Shown here one piece after another: positions 36,583 through 50,315 of a stretch of 64,000 bases of DNA. Both the position numbers and the translations under genes were made by a program. Every line of letters begins with the position of its first letter. The first letter of the stretch is position 1. Origin of the DNA: Morchella semilibera (lineage: Eukaryota > Ascomycota > Pezizomycetes > Pezizales > Morchellaceae); the NCBI GenBank assembly GCA_009192285.1, contig WBVU01000003.1, positions 3,131,973-3,195,972 of the forward strand, in the 5' to 3' direction. The notes under the pieces were generated by a model. The model was not told the origin of the DNA. It was given only the letters and a program-made list of their open reading frames with translations, and did no database searches.

Positions 36583-39567
36583 TGTAATTTCTGGCGGGAG
36601 GACTAGGTGGGGATTTGAGTGGTGGTGGTGGTGGTGGTGGGTAGGAGTGGTTATTATAATGGGACTGGGGTTGGGATTCACGGGACTGTAACTAGTTAGT
36701 TGGTGCTTTTTTCCTTCCTTCTTTCTTTTATTTCTATTGAGGGTTTTATTTGTATCGGTTATTGGTTAGCTTATGGAGTTTTAATTTATTTATGAAGTAT
36801 TTGTGGATGTTGTTTTTGGATCATGAGGTATCACTCGCGGGGATGCGTTGGAGATGGCGTTGGGTTGGGAGTCTTTTAGGAGGACCAGGGATACATGTAA
36901 TTACGATGATATAAACAAGATACGATAATTAGGGGCCAGCCAGTGTTCAATACCCGTGACAAAAGACCTGTACTTTATGAAATACTCCTTTTCTCATGTA
37001 TGGGCTGAATTAACGCTGGGCTGTATACCCGCTTTGCATGCATACAGGCGGGCCACACAGCGCAGGCGCTACGGGCCAGCACCGAGCGGCTACCCTTACA
37101 GTGGCGGGCCTGGTGTATACTAATCTTCAAGCCGCGTACATACATACATAGGCCTAGCTAGGCTGGCAGTAAGCTTGTTTGACGCTGGGGAATTTAGTCA
37201 TAGATACGCGTGGGTATGTACATGTACTTATGTAGTCTACACCGGTGCTCCTAGCGAGGCTTTTGTTTAGACCCATCAAGATCTACAAAGCAATTATTTC
37301 TTGGCGGACGAGTGATATATCATGATCAGCGGCCTTCTTTGGGGCTAGGCCTCGATCTCCCCCGAATTGAGGGCCGGGGGCGGGCCGCTATGAGATCTTG
37401 GGCTTTGTCGCGGGCTGCTTTGCTTAAGCCCCCTGGAGCACAGCTGGTATAAATAGGCTCTAATGGGCCGGGGGGGGGGGGTCTGGGGCCTAGGGGGGTG
37501 ATTCCGGTCTCAAGGTCCCCTTCATCTAGCTTTGCTTCTGTGGCTGCTCTCTTTGGGTCTTTACATCATTATAGACGGCTAGCTACTGTGACTACATGTA
37601 GCACCGTGGGTCGAGGTATATCCCCAGGACAGAGGTTTTATAAATGAAACACCTCTCTTCCCGCTGCTCCCTGGGCTTTAAGGAAGCGCCCCACCACAGT
37701 GCCAGTGTCATTGTGGCGTGGGAAGAAGCAAAGCAACTCATCTCAAGTCCGAGTAAGTGATGAATTAACCGTCCACGGTGCATTGACAGATAGATCTTGG
37801 AATCGTGGGACCGGGATACGTTCGCTGCATATGAGTACGTGTTGGTCTGGTAAAAGGGTCTGGTATATATATAGAGCTCGAGTCGAGCTAGATGATCAGC
37901 CCCACTCGTACTCCACGACCACATCCCAGCTGTAGACTCCAACTAATGTGACAAATTGCCTAAAACTTAATCCTGGGTCGACCCTTACAAAGGCTTGCTG
38001 AACTTTAGGAGGATCTGCAGTTTATTAGTTGCGTGGTTCTTTGGGGTAAGAATTTGGCTTGATCAATGGGCGGATGGCCTGTGCCCCGGCAAGAAAGGGC
38101 GGTCAAAACCACCACTCTAGGGCTAGGGGTAAATTCTAATTAAGGGTAACCGGTACTACACTTAAAAGACGTGACAAACCTCCGAAGTCTCTCACCAATG
38201 ACCTTGTCACTACCAGTACGTACGAGCCCTGGGTTAAGGCAAAACTCTTTGCACATACCTCAACGTCCGGATACATATCGATGATATCATCAAAAAACGG
38301 TAAGCTTACATTTTGGCGCGTTCATCCACACAAACCGTTTATTCATCATACACTCGGGCCATACGGATATAAAACATATGTAGTACTTTGCCTATAGGAA
38401 GACATTTTCCGCCATGTCACTACATGTATGTACATGTAGTCCTATAAACCGGCCACTCCATGATCGATGTCTCAACGTCACGTTAAAATCCGACGCACAC
38501 GTCCTATCCAAACACGTGTTTCCTGCTGATATCGATCTCGGACATTCATCTCGCGCGGGAAGGGATGTGTCACTTTCTGACATATTACCGGGTAGAGAAG
38601 AGCATTGGTTAAGGAATACCCTTTCCTTTATTCGTTGTCTGGGACTTGCACTTTCCATTGGGGGGGGGGAGGCAAATGGAAAATTAACCACTCAATAATG
38701 AGGGAAAGGGGGGATATAATTGGAGATATACATACATAGGTACTTGGTTGGCCGTTATTTTCGTTCTGCATACCCGACTCGCAGTGTAGTCAGCTGGTAA
38801 TCAATTCGCTACTTGCAGAGATGTTGCATGTCCTGCCAAGGTCTCCCATAAAGTGCAAACCATGGTTCGCAATTTTAACTACAATCAGCCCAATTCTAAA
38901 TCAAGCACGCTAGATATGTGAGTGTGGGTCTAGTTAGACTCAACTGCATGACCCTGAAAATGGTAATGATCGTACTGCGAGAAAAAGTGTGAAATGTTCA
39001 GGAATATAGTATTCGATCTTCTACGCGTTGCTTGCCTCTTTTTTTTTTGTAAAACACAGTGCCCCCAACCTCCTAATCTCTATTTACCCAATTCTTCATC
39101 AATCCATCCATCGGACTATCGTACGTTCACAGCTACAGTAGGGTCATTGTTGCATTCCCGACAGTTCTCCCATTCCCCAAAACAAAAAAAAGATACTCAC
39201 TCGCTTAGACAGAAAGGAAAATAAGATAAAGCGATGGAAAATGGAAAGAAGAAAACCCGACCCAACCAATCCAGAGGTAGAAAAAGGAACCAAAATGAAA
39301 CGAAAGAGGAAGAAAACAAAAAACACCCCATTAAAACAAAGGAACAAAACAAAAAAAGCGAATGATTAGATAGATACTTTAGCCAATCCAATAATGATAG
39401 GGGGGGCCGTTCAAACTGACATTATTACTACAAAAATGTGAGGGGGGTAAAAAAAGGAAACCACTATTTCGAACCCTCACTAACACATCCTATAAACTAA
39501 AAAAGGGGGGAAGGTTTGAAGAATTGGTATTCACAAAAGCTTTCTCAATATCCCGTGCATAAAACCC
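36583..39567. other. Gene-poor spacer
   Basis: No gene recognised. Contains a GGT microsatellite at 36620-36640, a poly-G tract at 37470-37481, and TACATGTA at 36892, 37219, 37593, 38421 and 38431. The A-rich plus strand near 39180-39360 is probably the 3' flank of the TRP-like gene. Confidence 0.5.
36620..36640. repeat. (GGT)n microsatellite
   Basis: About seven consecutive GGT units in a spacer. Confidence 0.85.
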
Positions 39568-42500
39568 CTAAACACCTCCCCGACTCATCTGGGATTCTCG
39601 CCTAGTGATTTGACTCCCCATGCTTGCACTGCGGCTCTGCTCCACTAGCTCTGCTTGGCTACCCAGGTAGTCACCTTCCCCGTTTGGTACAGTGCGGAGA
39701 CTGTCTTCCATACGATATCTTTGTACCGTCCCAACACTTGCTGGCCTACTCCCAGGTTCGTCTTCGGTGGGCAGATGCGGCGGCGCGAGAATGCTGCTGT
39801 TTGTGCTCACTGACCGCGAATGACTCGCATCTCTACTAGGGCTAGTAAATGGAAGTCGTGCGGATGACCCGACGGAGAGATTTTGCTTGTGCCGTAATGG
39901 ATGGAGCTGTTGAGGATCAGGTATATGATATCGGTTTGGTGAGGAATTAGTAGGCGAGTAATGCGGGTCATATGGCTGGTCGGGTTTTCGAATCATTATG
40001 GGGCTGTCTGGTTCCTCATCTGCCATGTTATGTTGCGATAGTTGATGCTGAAGCTGAGTTGTCAAAACTGGCGAAACTAATAAACTAGCTGTTTTTCGTT
40101 TCGAAGATTTTCGTGGAACCTGAGGTTTGAGACTTCCTTGTCGCATGAGTTCAATGCCGGCGCCATCTGTGTCGTCGAGCATTGGCTGTTTTTCTAACAT
40201 CCTTGTGCTAGGACCCGGTGTGGTCGAATCAAGGTTTTCCTCATCCTCGGTATCCGTATCTGGAGCTGGGCCGGCGGCCCGCCGTTTCCCTACCCCTTTC
40301 CCGCCATTCCTAACCTCATCGTCCCCACTCTCCGCGTCACTCGCTTCACTCTCGCTTTCATCACCCTGCGCTCTTACAGGTGCATCAGCACTGATTGCCA
40401 TCCCAATCCCCTTTGCCTCTCTCTCTGCATCCAAGAGCTCTTCGGGGGCTCTACTACTCCTTACAACAGTGAATCCCTTATCCTCCTTCACTCCCAACCC
40501 TAGCTTCCTCCACAGCCACCCTTTTGCAGTTGAAACGGGCCCTGTTGGATCCGCTGGCCCAGTACCTAACCTCCTTGCAGGTTGGTTTGACAAGGCGGGG
40601 CCACGAACACCATAATAAAAGTCTCCTTCTCTTACTGCATAATCAGGTTGCGCCCGAGCACTCCCGGTCAAAGATGAATCCGTGTGTCTATGTGCTAGCC
40701 CTTGAATAGTAGCCCCGGTCGGGAATCCGCCCATATCCATACCAGCGCTTTCATGTGGTGTTCCTGGGCCGGATGTGCCGGTGGCATTAGTGATTCCTTC
40801 TGCATTGAAAATACTTTGGCTTCCACGAGAGCTCTGTTGAGACCCGCGATGTTTCCCAGCTATGCCAGCTCCTGTAGGCCACCCTTCACTAGCCCAGCTA
40901 CCTCTGCTACGTGCACCAGGAGAGTAATTATCGCTTGCGCTCCCTTCCCCGTTTGCCCGCTGCTGTAGACCCTTCGCTCTAGGCGGACGATAATAAGGCC
41001 CCGCCACACCACTTGTGTCTATTCCTAGTGGAGCTCCAGGACCTGTGCCGAGATATGAGTATTGACTTGCACCCCCTGGTGTGGTTGGTGTAAATGTTGT
41101 ACTTCCGCTTCCCGAGTGTGCGTGGCCAATATCACCTCGGCCTATTGGTGTGGGAACCATCCCAGGTCCAAGCAATACAGCCGAACTATCGGATCTTGAA
41201 TGAGGGCCCATGCCCGGCCGATTATGGCCCATACTGGAAATATTGCGTTCGTCGTGGGCACTGGCTGTCATAATACTAGGGTCAACCGAACCGTGGTGGC
41301 TCTTGTGTTTACGGCGCGAAAGTTGGCGCATTCCGAAAACCTTGATACGAATGCACTTAGTAAAGAAGATTCGCGAGAAGTCGTCATAGGGTATAGGCAG
41401 CAAGAAAATAGTAGTGAGAGAAGGTGGGGAGAGAGAGAGAGTCCAGTAAAGGCTAGAAATAGATGAATGATGACTTGTCCCTCTTAAACGTCCTCCCGTT
41501 ACCCACATAAAAGTAGATATAGAAGATGTCTACTATGAAAAGTAAAAAATCCATTTTAATGATGATAAACGGCATATCCTCAATTGAGGAGCTACCTTTC
41601 TTCTAGTAGACTTTCCTCTTCATGACACCAACGAAAGATATAAGGGTGCAAGTGCATCATTCATCTAGATCTACCCTAGGCTCTGGCGTGCCAATTCGCA
41701 GTAATCCAGGGGAAACAAGAACATTCCAACTTACTTTAGCAAGTCCTCCTCTAGCAGCCTCACCATCGTCTGCGCCGCCACAACCGCGGATAAATAGTTC
41801 TAGCATGGTCTGTACCGCCATAAAGAAGAACCCAAAGATGAGTACCAAGGCATGTATAACTAAGATGACATAGCCTATCCATGCCCTTGCTGCACCGCCA
41901 GCATCCATACTTGGCACAAATGTCATCATCAGTAATATAGTTAGTAACCTGATCATTGCAAAAATTGCTTGCCAGGCATTCATTGATGTTGCAGGTGCGT
42001 AGGGTTTGATCCCATAAACAGTGAGGACGAGCACAATTTCACAGATAGCAAGAATTGTAATCTGTGCTATCCCACTTGGCTGTAAAGCACCGAATGCAAG
42101 CGCTCGAACTATATTGACATAGAGCTGCACAATAAAGAATTTCAAGTTCTTTTCACGGTAAGTATTATAGAATGTTCCAAATGTTAGTAAAGTGGGAAGA
42201 TTGTCAAAAAGTGTTGACCTTGGTTTATGGTTCCAAATGCGAATTGTGAGAGCGATTGCAGTTGTTAGAACAACAAAAATAGTTACGCCAGCACATGCTA
42301 CAACTGCCGTACTCGTATGGCTAGCAACTGTAATTTGAAAGGCAGATATGGCAAGAATGGGAGTTAGAAAGTAGGTGAATGTGATGCGATTAATTAGGCC
42401 TATGATATGCGCAGAGTTTTGTTAGGGTTAGTATAGTGTACTGTATTCTGTGCAGGCATTCCTTTTGTAAGCATTCGTTATCGGAAAGCTAACATACCCA

Positions 42501-43869
42501 AAGTAAATGGAACATTCTTTTGAGTCAAATCCTCTTCTTCTACCCCTCGGACTGTCCTTATGATCCACCTAGATCCAAACCACACCTGCACCACTATTAT
42601 GGTACCAACAGACACTACTGCGAACCATGCTGCCATGCAAACCCAGATATCATTGACATCCTGTAGTCCAACAGCCTGAGCTATCCTCTCAAGTCCATAA
42701 GCGGCAGCATCTAGGGCGTATATGCCGTCTCCAGCCCAGCTCTCATCGCTGATCGGTGAGTGGGTAAAAAAACTAGTATTAAATAGCAAAGAACTCCAGG
42801 CCATCCTTGCAATTGTAGGCTGGTAGAAGCCCGGATAATTCAATGACAAGCTCCCCGTCAGAACAAAAAACTGTAACCACTGAAGGCAATCTGCAAATCC
42901 AGGTGTAACTAGACGAATCATATCCTCGTCCATGCCGAAATTACTGCTCCACCTGAATATATCCACTGTTCCTACCCACGGATTTAGTATCGCTGCAAGG
43001 ACAGTCCCTAGTGCAACTAGAGCCAGCAAACCCGCAGGTACCCAGGTTATGGCTGCACTAATGCCGGTCCCCAACAAAGGGGTAATCTCGATATGTACAC
43101 ATCCTACGGTAGTTGCTGCGCTGTCCCCAGAGATGATTCTGAAAGTAGTGTCAAGCGTTGCAAAACGATATTCGGATATCAAGGTTGTATTATAGGTAAA
43201 TGAATCCAATTCATTCATAAGCAGTGTTATATTATTGTAATCTGTCTGATTTGATAATTGGACGGCACCCATTGGGCAGCTTGCACCTATACTTGGCGAT
43301 GTTCCATGCGAAGCATCTGCGCAGAAAAATGCCTGGTCGTTCAAAGCTGAAAAAGATGCAATCCCGATTGCGCTTTTGAAGGTGGTGGCATATCTACTCC
43401 ATGAGGCATCCTTATCCACAATTTCCCCTGTAGTCCTGTAGTCTACGCTCCCATTTATTGTTGGATTGTTGACCCTGATTTGTCCCCAAGAGCCAGCTGG
43501 AATCTGTGTATCGGTACCATTAACTTTGGCGCTCACCACCGTGGTTGCATCCTGTCGTTTCTCCCACCATTTCCATCCCTCCTCACTTCTTGGTCGGTAA
43601 AGCGCATCCCCCACAGCGAAAAGGTCCCTCCGAGAAAGTGATGGGTTTCCTGATGATTGCCCCGTAACATTTCCCCAGACTCTAACAGTCAAAACCTTCT
43701 CCGGGTCATCCACAGAAAATGATACAGCAACTAGCAAGGGGTGAAACTGGAGATGAGATGGTGACAGCCTTACATCCCTCCGTAGGCAGTTGTCGAAAGT
43801 GTTGATTAGAACCGCACGGGCAGGTGCGGTAAATATAAGGAGGGTTGCCAGGAGAAACAGGGACAGCAT
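39568..43869 (-). CDS. TRP-like / Flc-Pkd2-Spray family membrane protein
   Basis: Belongs to the fungal TRP-like family (ML-like lumenal domain plus TRP-type membrane domain) that includes yeast Flc proteins, fission-yeast Pkd2 and Neurospora Spray, linked to calcium and wall homeostasis. Three exons: 43869-42498, 42399-41735, 41340-39568, giving 1,269 residues. The start at 43869 is chosen because it gives a clean signal peptide (MLSLFLLATLLIFTAPARA); an in-frame ATG at 43992 would bury it behind 41 polar residues. The Cys-containing lumenal domain with Asn-x-Thr/Ser sites covers roughly the next 250 residues. About eight or nine membrane segments follow, split over exons 1 and 2. The GLAK/VFGMRQLSRR junction across the unusually long 394-bp intron restores a sequence typical of the family. 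The tail of about 580 residues is disordered, Ser/Pro/Asp-rich and longer than in Flc proteins. Confidence 0.9.
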
Positions 43870-43992
43870 CGGCGGAGTATCGAAATTATTACGGCAGTGT
43901 TTTGACCGTCGTTTACGGTGTGCTACTACTGACGACTCGGGAGGAGTGGATGAAGACAGCAACGTCGACGACAAAGAGGGGACGTCGTTCAT

Positions 43993-46900
43993 GTCTAGAT
44001 CGCGGAGTGTGGAAACCTAAGAGAACAGCATCTGATCAGTAGGAAATCTTTCGCCCACTGGCATATCACGTTGTACATATTTCAATACAGAAAAGACCAA
44101 ACCCCAGACAGCTCTAGCTCACCTTTCCACTCCACCCCCCTAGAAATAAAATAAGTCTCTCAATCTCCCCGCCTTAGTCTTGAGTGACAACCACTAGACG
44201 AAACTTTCCAAGCAGCGTGGCCGGTCCCCAAAATTAGATGAAAAGTAACGCCCTCGCGCAGGTGTTGTATATAGGCTGTAGGTCGCGATGGTTGATGGTA
44301 TTGGTAGAGGTGATTGTTGCTAGGAAGTGGTGTGCCGGATAGACAAGCTACTATCACAAAAAAAAAAAAGTAATTTGGATCACAAACGAACGAGCGTACG
44401 AAAGGAATTTTTTTTTTCCAATCAGGGTATGTCGCGAATGTGTGGGCGACAGGATACAGTGAAAGTCACTTGAAACGACTATACTTCAACCCCCCCCCTT
44501 TGATGTGCAAAGAACCAAAGGTAAGAGCGAAAAAGAAGGGAAAATCAACTAACGAATGGATCCGGATTAGAGAAGTAAGCAATAGAGAACTAAGCCCCCA
44601 CAGTGAACCCAGAAGGAGAGGGATCACCGTTGTTGAGGCTTGGGGTGGACAGTCCGTAGAGTACTCTAGTCCCTTCAAGGGTATGAAGCAATGAAATTAT
44701 GGGCGAGGACAGAAAGGGTGAACGGACGGCGTAGGTGATGATGCTGGCTGGGGGAGCGACAGAGGCCCAGTTTCTGCGACGTGGTAGTAATCTCGTGGGG
44801 AATTATTTCCGTTTCCTTCATACCTAGCTCGGGGGGGTTTTGGGTTACAGCCCGTCCCGATAACAAACAAAATTCGCCAGGCGTCGTACATGCGTACATG
44901 TAGTTTTGTCGATTGAATCTCACACTTCTTCTTCTCACCCCTTGATTCCCTCGATTGTAGCGAGGGTAAGGGGTTTCTGGCGGGGTGCAGCAATAGCAAT
45001 GACCAGTGTGCTTTCTCCGATTCTACATTTTACCAGCTGCTATGCTTATGCTCATGCAATTTATTTATTTATTTATTTACTATAACCCTACTGCATGATG
45101 GTCATAACAGTTCTTTCGCTTGTGCAGATCATAACTCCTTCTGGGAGGGAAACATTGAATAAGTGGCCCGCGAGAGCGGTGATACTCGGTAAGGGTGTCC
45201 AAAATCCTCCTCCCATGAGATCTACTCCTTTCCCGTGAGATCCGCGAAGCTCATATCCGTACAACCGGTCTCCCGTATTCTACTCTCCCTCTTGCAAGAC
45301 CCGCTCATGTACATGTAGGCAGATTCCGTCCTCACGTCACTTTAAGGCACCAGGTCCACGCACGTTAGAAGACTACAAAACATAGCACTCGAAGTCAGGA
45401 ACCCAACGCCTATAACTCCACGACCTCTATTTTCACATGCGGATGATTGTGAAGGGCCAAGTTCTAACTGTAGGTGTCTGTCATCTAAAGTACGGCAGCA
45501 CTAGTACATGTAGCTCTGCAGCTACGAAGCACCTACATATATGTATCATACCCGCGACTTCTCCAATCCCCATTCTCCCGGAGTCGAACGCTCTTTTTTT
45601 TTTTTTCCTTCTTCCAACGCTTCCGAGCTCCCACAACCTTGATTCTGAAGATCAGATCCCTTTTTTTTTTTTTTTCCTGGGATTCTTTTGTATCCAAGAA
45701 TAGAAAAGCACATGCACTTACGCTAAAGCCCCGGCTGCAAGACATGGATGAGGCTGTGTAAAGACCTAAATTTAGATATGAATTTCTAACGTCGCCATCT
45801 CATGTCGCACAGAGATACGATAGGTACATGGCTCTGGTTGGTGGTGTCACAGCGTGACATATAATCTGTCACTAGAGATTAACTAGAGCTGACTTGAAAT
45901 TGGTGTACGGAAACATAGAAGAAGAACCAGTTCTTGGAGATGTTTATTTACGACAATGTCTTTAATCACGGTACTGAGGGTGACCGGTGGTTTCCACGGT
46001 TGTGGGAAGCACACGAGACTTAGCTTCCCAATCGATCAAATATCAATGCTCGAATCTGACATTGGAAAATGGTTTTGATTTGCAACCTTTGGTCGGAATT
46101 GCGAAGGGTAGGCCATTGCCATATTTGTAACTCACGGTTTGCATCTAAAACCACTACATGTACGTATCGTGACATGTTGATCACCACATAGCACTCCAAG
46201 ATCGGGGACCAACAAATTACGCTAGGTATGCAAGAGAGTGGGCACACAGTAGAATGTCATCTACGGGCGATTCAGATCACTCGGGCCCAGACGGCCAAAT
46301 TAAAGGCACCTTAGGAGCGCCGAACATAAGTTCCTATATATACTTACATGTAGTTTTACATCAGACTCTTATGTTATCACGCTACAGACATATCCCACCC
46401 CAAGAGACTTTATTGCGGGGCATTGCATGACGTTTTTCACGTTTATTTGATTCATGCACATGCAGCCACACGCTACGAGTTCACATTTCCTAAGGGTCAT
46501 AGAGATTTGTATAAAAGGACCTATCTACGCGTATTGTAGCGGGCTGTAGGTGCTTCTGTTTCTCTTTTTTCTTGGTACGGTATCGAGGGCTATTCGCGTA
46601 GCTTAAATCTGTGCAACTATAGCAAGTCCAGATCACCTTGCTATAGGTAAACTGCGCTATAGAAAAGCTTGTTGCTTAATCCGCGGCGTGCATTTGTTCG
46701 TTCTTTTGATTCCAACCTATGAGTAGTAAATGTGAGGATCAAATTACACATCACTCATCACGCCTCTCTGGATAAAATTACCACTGATAGGGTGTTATGA
46801 TCATCTGCTCATTTCATTATAATTGATTGGTAGAGTTTTCTCTCTGTCCTAATTTTAAGGTTCGGTCCATAAACCTCCGCCCCACGTGACCCCCCCTCCC

Positions 46901-47517
46901 CACAGATTGAAAGTTCGAGAAATATCTACATGTAGGCTTGAAGTCATGATCAGAGGGCTTCTAATTTTAGACTGGAACCGAGTGATGCTTCGTGCACGTA
47001 TTCACCGCAACATTCTCTTTCTCTTGCCATATTCTGATCACTTACTCTCAACACCCTAGTAGATATGGGCTTGCAACATGTCAGTTTAACTAATAGCCTT
47101 ATATCATGGTGTATATTTCACTGGGCTGTTGGAAAAATCGAGGGTGTGTTGGCACATACATGTCCATCGTAGAGCAGCTGGTAATTTAAAATAGAGGGTT
47201 GATTGCGGACTTAGTCATCGGTCCCGCCTCGCTATGGAGCTCAAATATATGACATTGGAGGACGGATTCTTAATGAGACCCCCCACTACTTCGCTATTTA
47301 CCCAATACCCGAGTTTTCTTAATAAATAAACATCTGCAAGCCCTTCCCGTATGTATGCTAATCCAGTCCCCAACATGAATCCTTTTTTTTTTAAAAAAAA
47401 CCACTCAAATTCAAAGCGCTCGTAAAATGGCATAGGATCATGAGATAAAAAAAACTACTCTACAAATAACATTTATGTGGGCGATACCCACCTATAGCTC
47501 AAGCGAATCCGCATACA
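43993..47517. other. Gene-poor spacer
   Basis: No gene recognised. Contains a C9 run near 44490, a (TTTA)n repeat near 45057-45080, two T-runs near 45595 and 45662, and TACATGTA at 44895, 45310, 45505, 46155, 46345 and 46927. The first part should be the promoter of the TRP-like gene and the last part the 3' flank of the gene ending at 47518. Confidence 0.5.
45057..45080. repeat. (TTTA)n microsatellite
   Basis: About five units of TTTA in a spacer. Confidence 0.85.
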
Positions 47518-50315
47518 TTAATCGTACATACCGTTCGGGAATGACTGGTGCTTGCCAGAGGCCAAAATTGGTATATCATCCCCAAAATCCAGGTGATTGA
47601 TACCGGTTTGGGGATTGACCCTATATCCATATACGACCTTTTTGTCGTACGTATCGGCGATCTGCCAACCCTGCAGATGAGATCCCGAATCCCCCAAACG
47701 TTCCAGCATTGCTATTATATTTTTAGTAAGTTGTTAGATCAAAGAGAGATCAATCTACTTACGTCTAAGAAGTCGTGCTATTGACAGGAAGGAGTCATCT
47801 TTGCAAAAAACAGCATTGGCCTTAAAGACAATAAATATCCCAAAAATAAGATTTATCGCAAGAATCATGCCCAAAGTAATATACTAAATCAGTAGTATGT
47901 GATTGTTAGCAATAGATCTTGAGCGTGTTAATTAATGTTTACGAGCCCAAAGATTTAGTCCCAGGGCATAAAGACCGTGTCCTCTCTGAGAATATTAATG
48001 TTCAACATACCAATTCCTTCCATTTTACTTCAAGTCTAACGCCTTCCCATATCTGATTTCCTGTCGATTCGACCATAGGGCCATATTGGTCGTAGTTGGC
48101 AATAGCGCCGGCCACAAATACTGAAAGCCCTCGGCTGGCTGATATCTCTCCGGGCTCCCCAGCTCCATCTGGAACACCCCAGTAGCTTCTGTAATCACAA
48201 AATTTAAAAATCAGCACTCGGGTATCAGACATAATATAAATCTTTTCATACCCTGTACTATATCTCACCATCTGCCGCCCAACACCATCGAACCATCCTT
48301 CACTTCCGGGGGATCCGGCGAAAATCCTAGCAACTTCATCGGGCATTTGGTGGTTTTCCGCAGTGATATTACTAACGAGACCAACTTCAACGGTACAGTT
48401 GAAAAACGAGGGTTCGCTGGTATCAGAAAACTCGAAAATATAAATTGGGCTACAACGCTCTCCGCATGACATGTACGCCGGACTAATCCCTTCCCAGTAT
48501 GGATTTACGATAATACTGTACGAAGGTAAAATATTAGATTAGCTTATCTTAAAAAACGATAGCTGGTTCATACTTCTGGCCTGGTCCCGAGTCCTGATCA
48601 AATAGTTAGTATTCTTCCGTTGAATCAAACTCATTATAAGATGTCTGTAAAATATTTTAGGAACCAACGGTCATATAATTACCAGCTATGGTAACGAGAC
48701 GATTTCCAAGGTAGAATGGGGGGTAGGCAAACCCAAAATTTGGGGGGAGGGGGTTCCAAGTTCTGGGGGAGGTTTACCTTCAACCAATCAATTGTAACAC
48801 TTTCGCCATCCTTGGTCAGAATAGTAAATGGTGTGTCTTCATCACCATACATATTTTGCTCAATTGGATAGTATTCACACACCGAACCAACTTTTATTAA
48901 ACGATTCGTTGGACCTACGTTTAATTGGTTGGTGCTGGAATTAGCTGCTGCCCATTCTTTGATCTGAATAAATCGTAAGCCCAATTAACTATTTTAAATG
49001 TTATTGACAATTTATGTCCGGGTTTTTATACTTACACGATATGATATAGTGTTGAATGTAGGATCCAATATCAGAACGGCATCAGCACCCTGGGCCCTAG
49101 GTGAATCCTCTAGGACAACTGGAAGAGTCGAGTAGGATGCTATATAAAGCCGCCCGATTGTTAGATATCATAACTACCTTGTAAGCAAAATGGGAAGGCT
49201 GCGTAACGTACTAGAGCCGTACATATGGGCAGTCCACTTCTGTTCAGATATTGGTCTAGTGCCAATGTGAGTACCCCAAAAATCATATGTTTCGGTATCG
49301 ATATGAGCCATTTGAGTAATGTTAACTATGCCCATCTTCGTGGCATGATCTGTTTGGTGATTATAAGTTAAACCGATGAGAGCAATTGCAACTTGGGCCG
49401 CCTAAAATATATCAGCCAAAAAACTCCTTCACCATTACAGGAGCCCTTATAGTAAGATTACCACTCCTAACAAGATCCACGCAATTGCACCGAGCCTAAA
49501 CACCCATGACTTGGTCGCAAGGTTTGAATGTGCTTTGGATGGTGTAAACAGCAATTGAACCGTTTTTTGAAAACTGTTTAGAGCTAATATCAGGTCGACC
49601 TGCATATTGTTAGGGTATTGGACTGCAAATCCTTTGGTTTTCGAGGAAACTCGCCTCTCTCAGCGTAAACTCATGCGCAGCTAGCAGCCTCCATCGTATC
49701 ATGTTGGCTAAAGATTTGAAAGCCGACTATCAGCCCGAGAGAAACACCGGGTTAGCGATTGGGGGAACAAGAAAACACACACAAAAAAAGGTGTCTGGCG
49801 AAGCGTGGTCTCCAGTCTCCCTAGGACTTTCAAGAAAATTCAACTTACAATCAGATTCATACTAAGAATCATCGATATCCCTATGTATATAGCATTGAAA
49901 ATGTATTTATTATCGTTATCCATTACGCCTTCGCTGCTATAAAATTTGAATAGTCCGACAATGCCACCACAACAGGCTGTAGAAAACGCAAAACGCGCAA
50001 TCATATGCGTAAGATTTTGCGCATTTGGCGCCTCGAGCTGTATTCACTGCTGAGAGCTTTCTTTTCCCCCGGGGTCATAGACGCCATTCGAGTCTGAAGC
50101 CGGAACCCAGGTTCCAGGTCTGGACTAAAGTAACTCCTTCGATTTCCTCGCATATCTGGGCTAAAGGGGCCCCCAACCAAAGTATCCTGGCTGTCGGTTC
50201 TCTGATGTAGAGGTGGACTGGATGGATCTTGGAAGGATGGGGACATTTCATAATCCTCGGGGATGGATGAGTACTTGCCGCCGCTCGGCCCACCGTAATA
50301 ACCTTGGTTCGACAT
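47518..50315 (-). CDS. Unknown multi-spanning membrane protein, 11 exons
   Basis: Not a family I can name. Exons: 50315-49849, 49726-49655, 49599-49462, 49401-49212, 49139-49036, 48963-48778, 48593-48574, 48515-48252, 48188-48011, 47883-47763, 47711-47518. The polar head (MSNQGYYGGPSGGKY) is followed by membrane segments at IARFAFSTACCGGIVGLF, YIFNAIYIGISMILSMNLI and WVFRLGAIAWILLGVAAQVA. Next comes a large outer domain with Asn-glycosylation sites and Cys pairs (CGERCSPIYIFEF, FFNCTVEV), then a last membrane segment (ITLGMILAINLIFGIFIVF) and a cytosolic tail. The layout suggests a surface protein with an extracellular domain of about 300 residues. Exon 1 stays open only if the T4 run at 50015-50018 (A4 on the coding strand) gains one base; the total is then 645 codons. 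The intron at 49600-49654 begins with GC, and exon 7 is only 20 bases. Confidence 0.75.
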
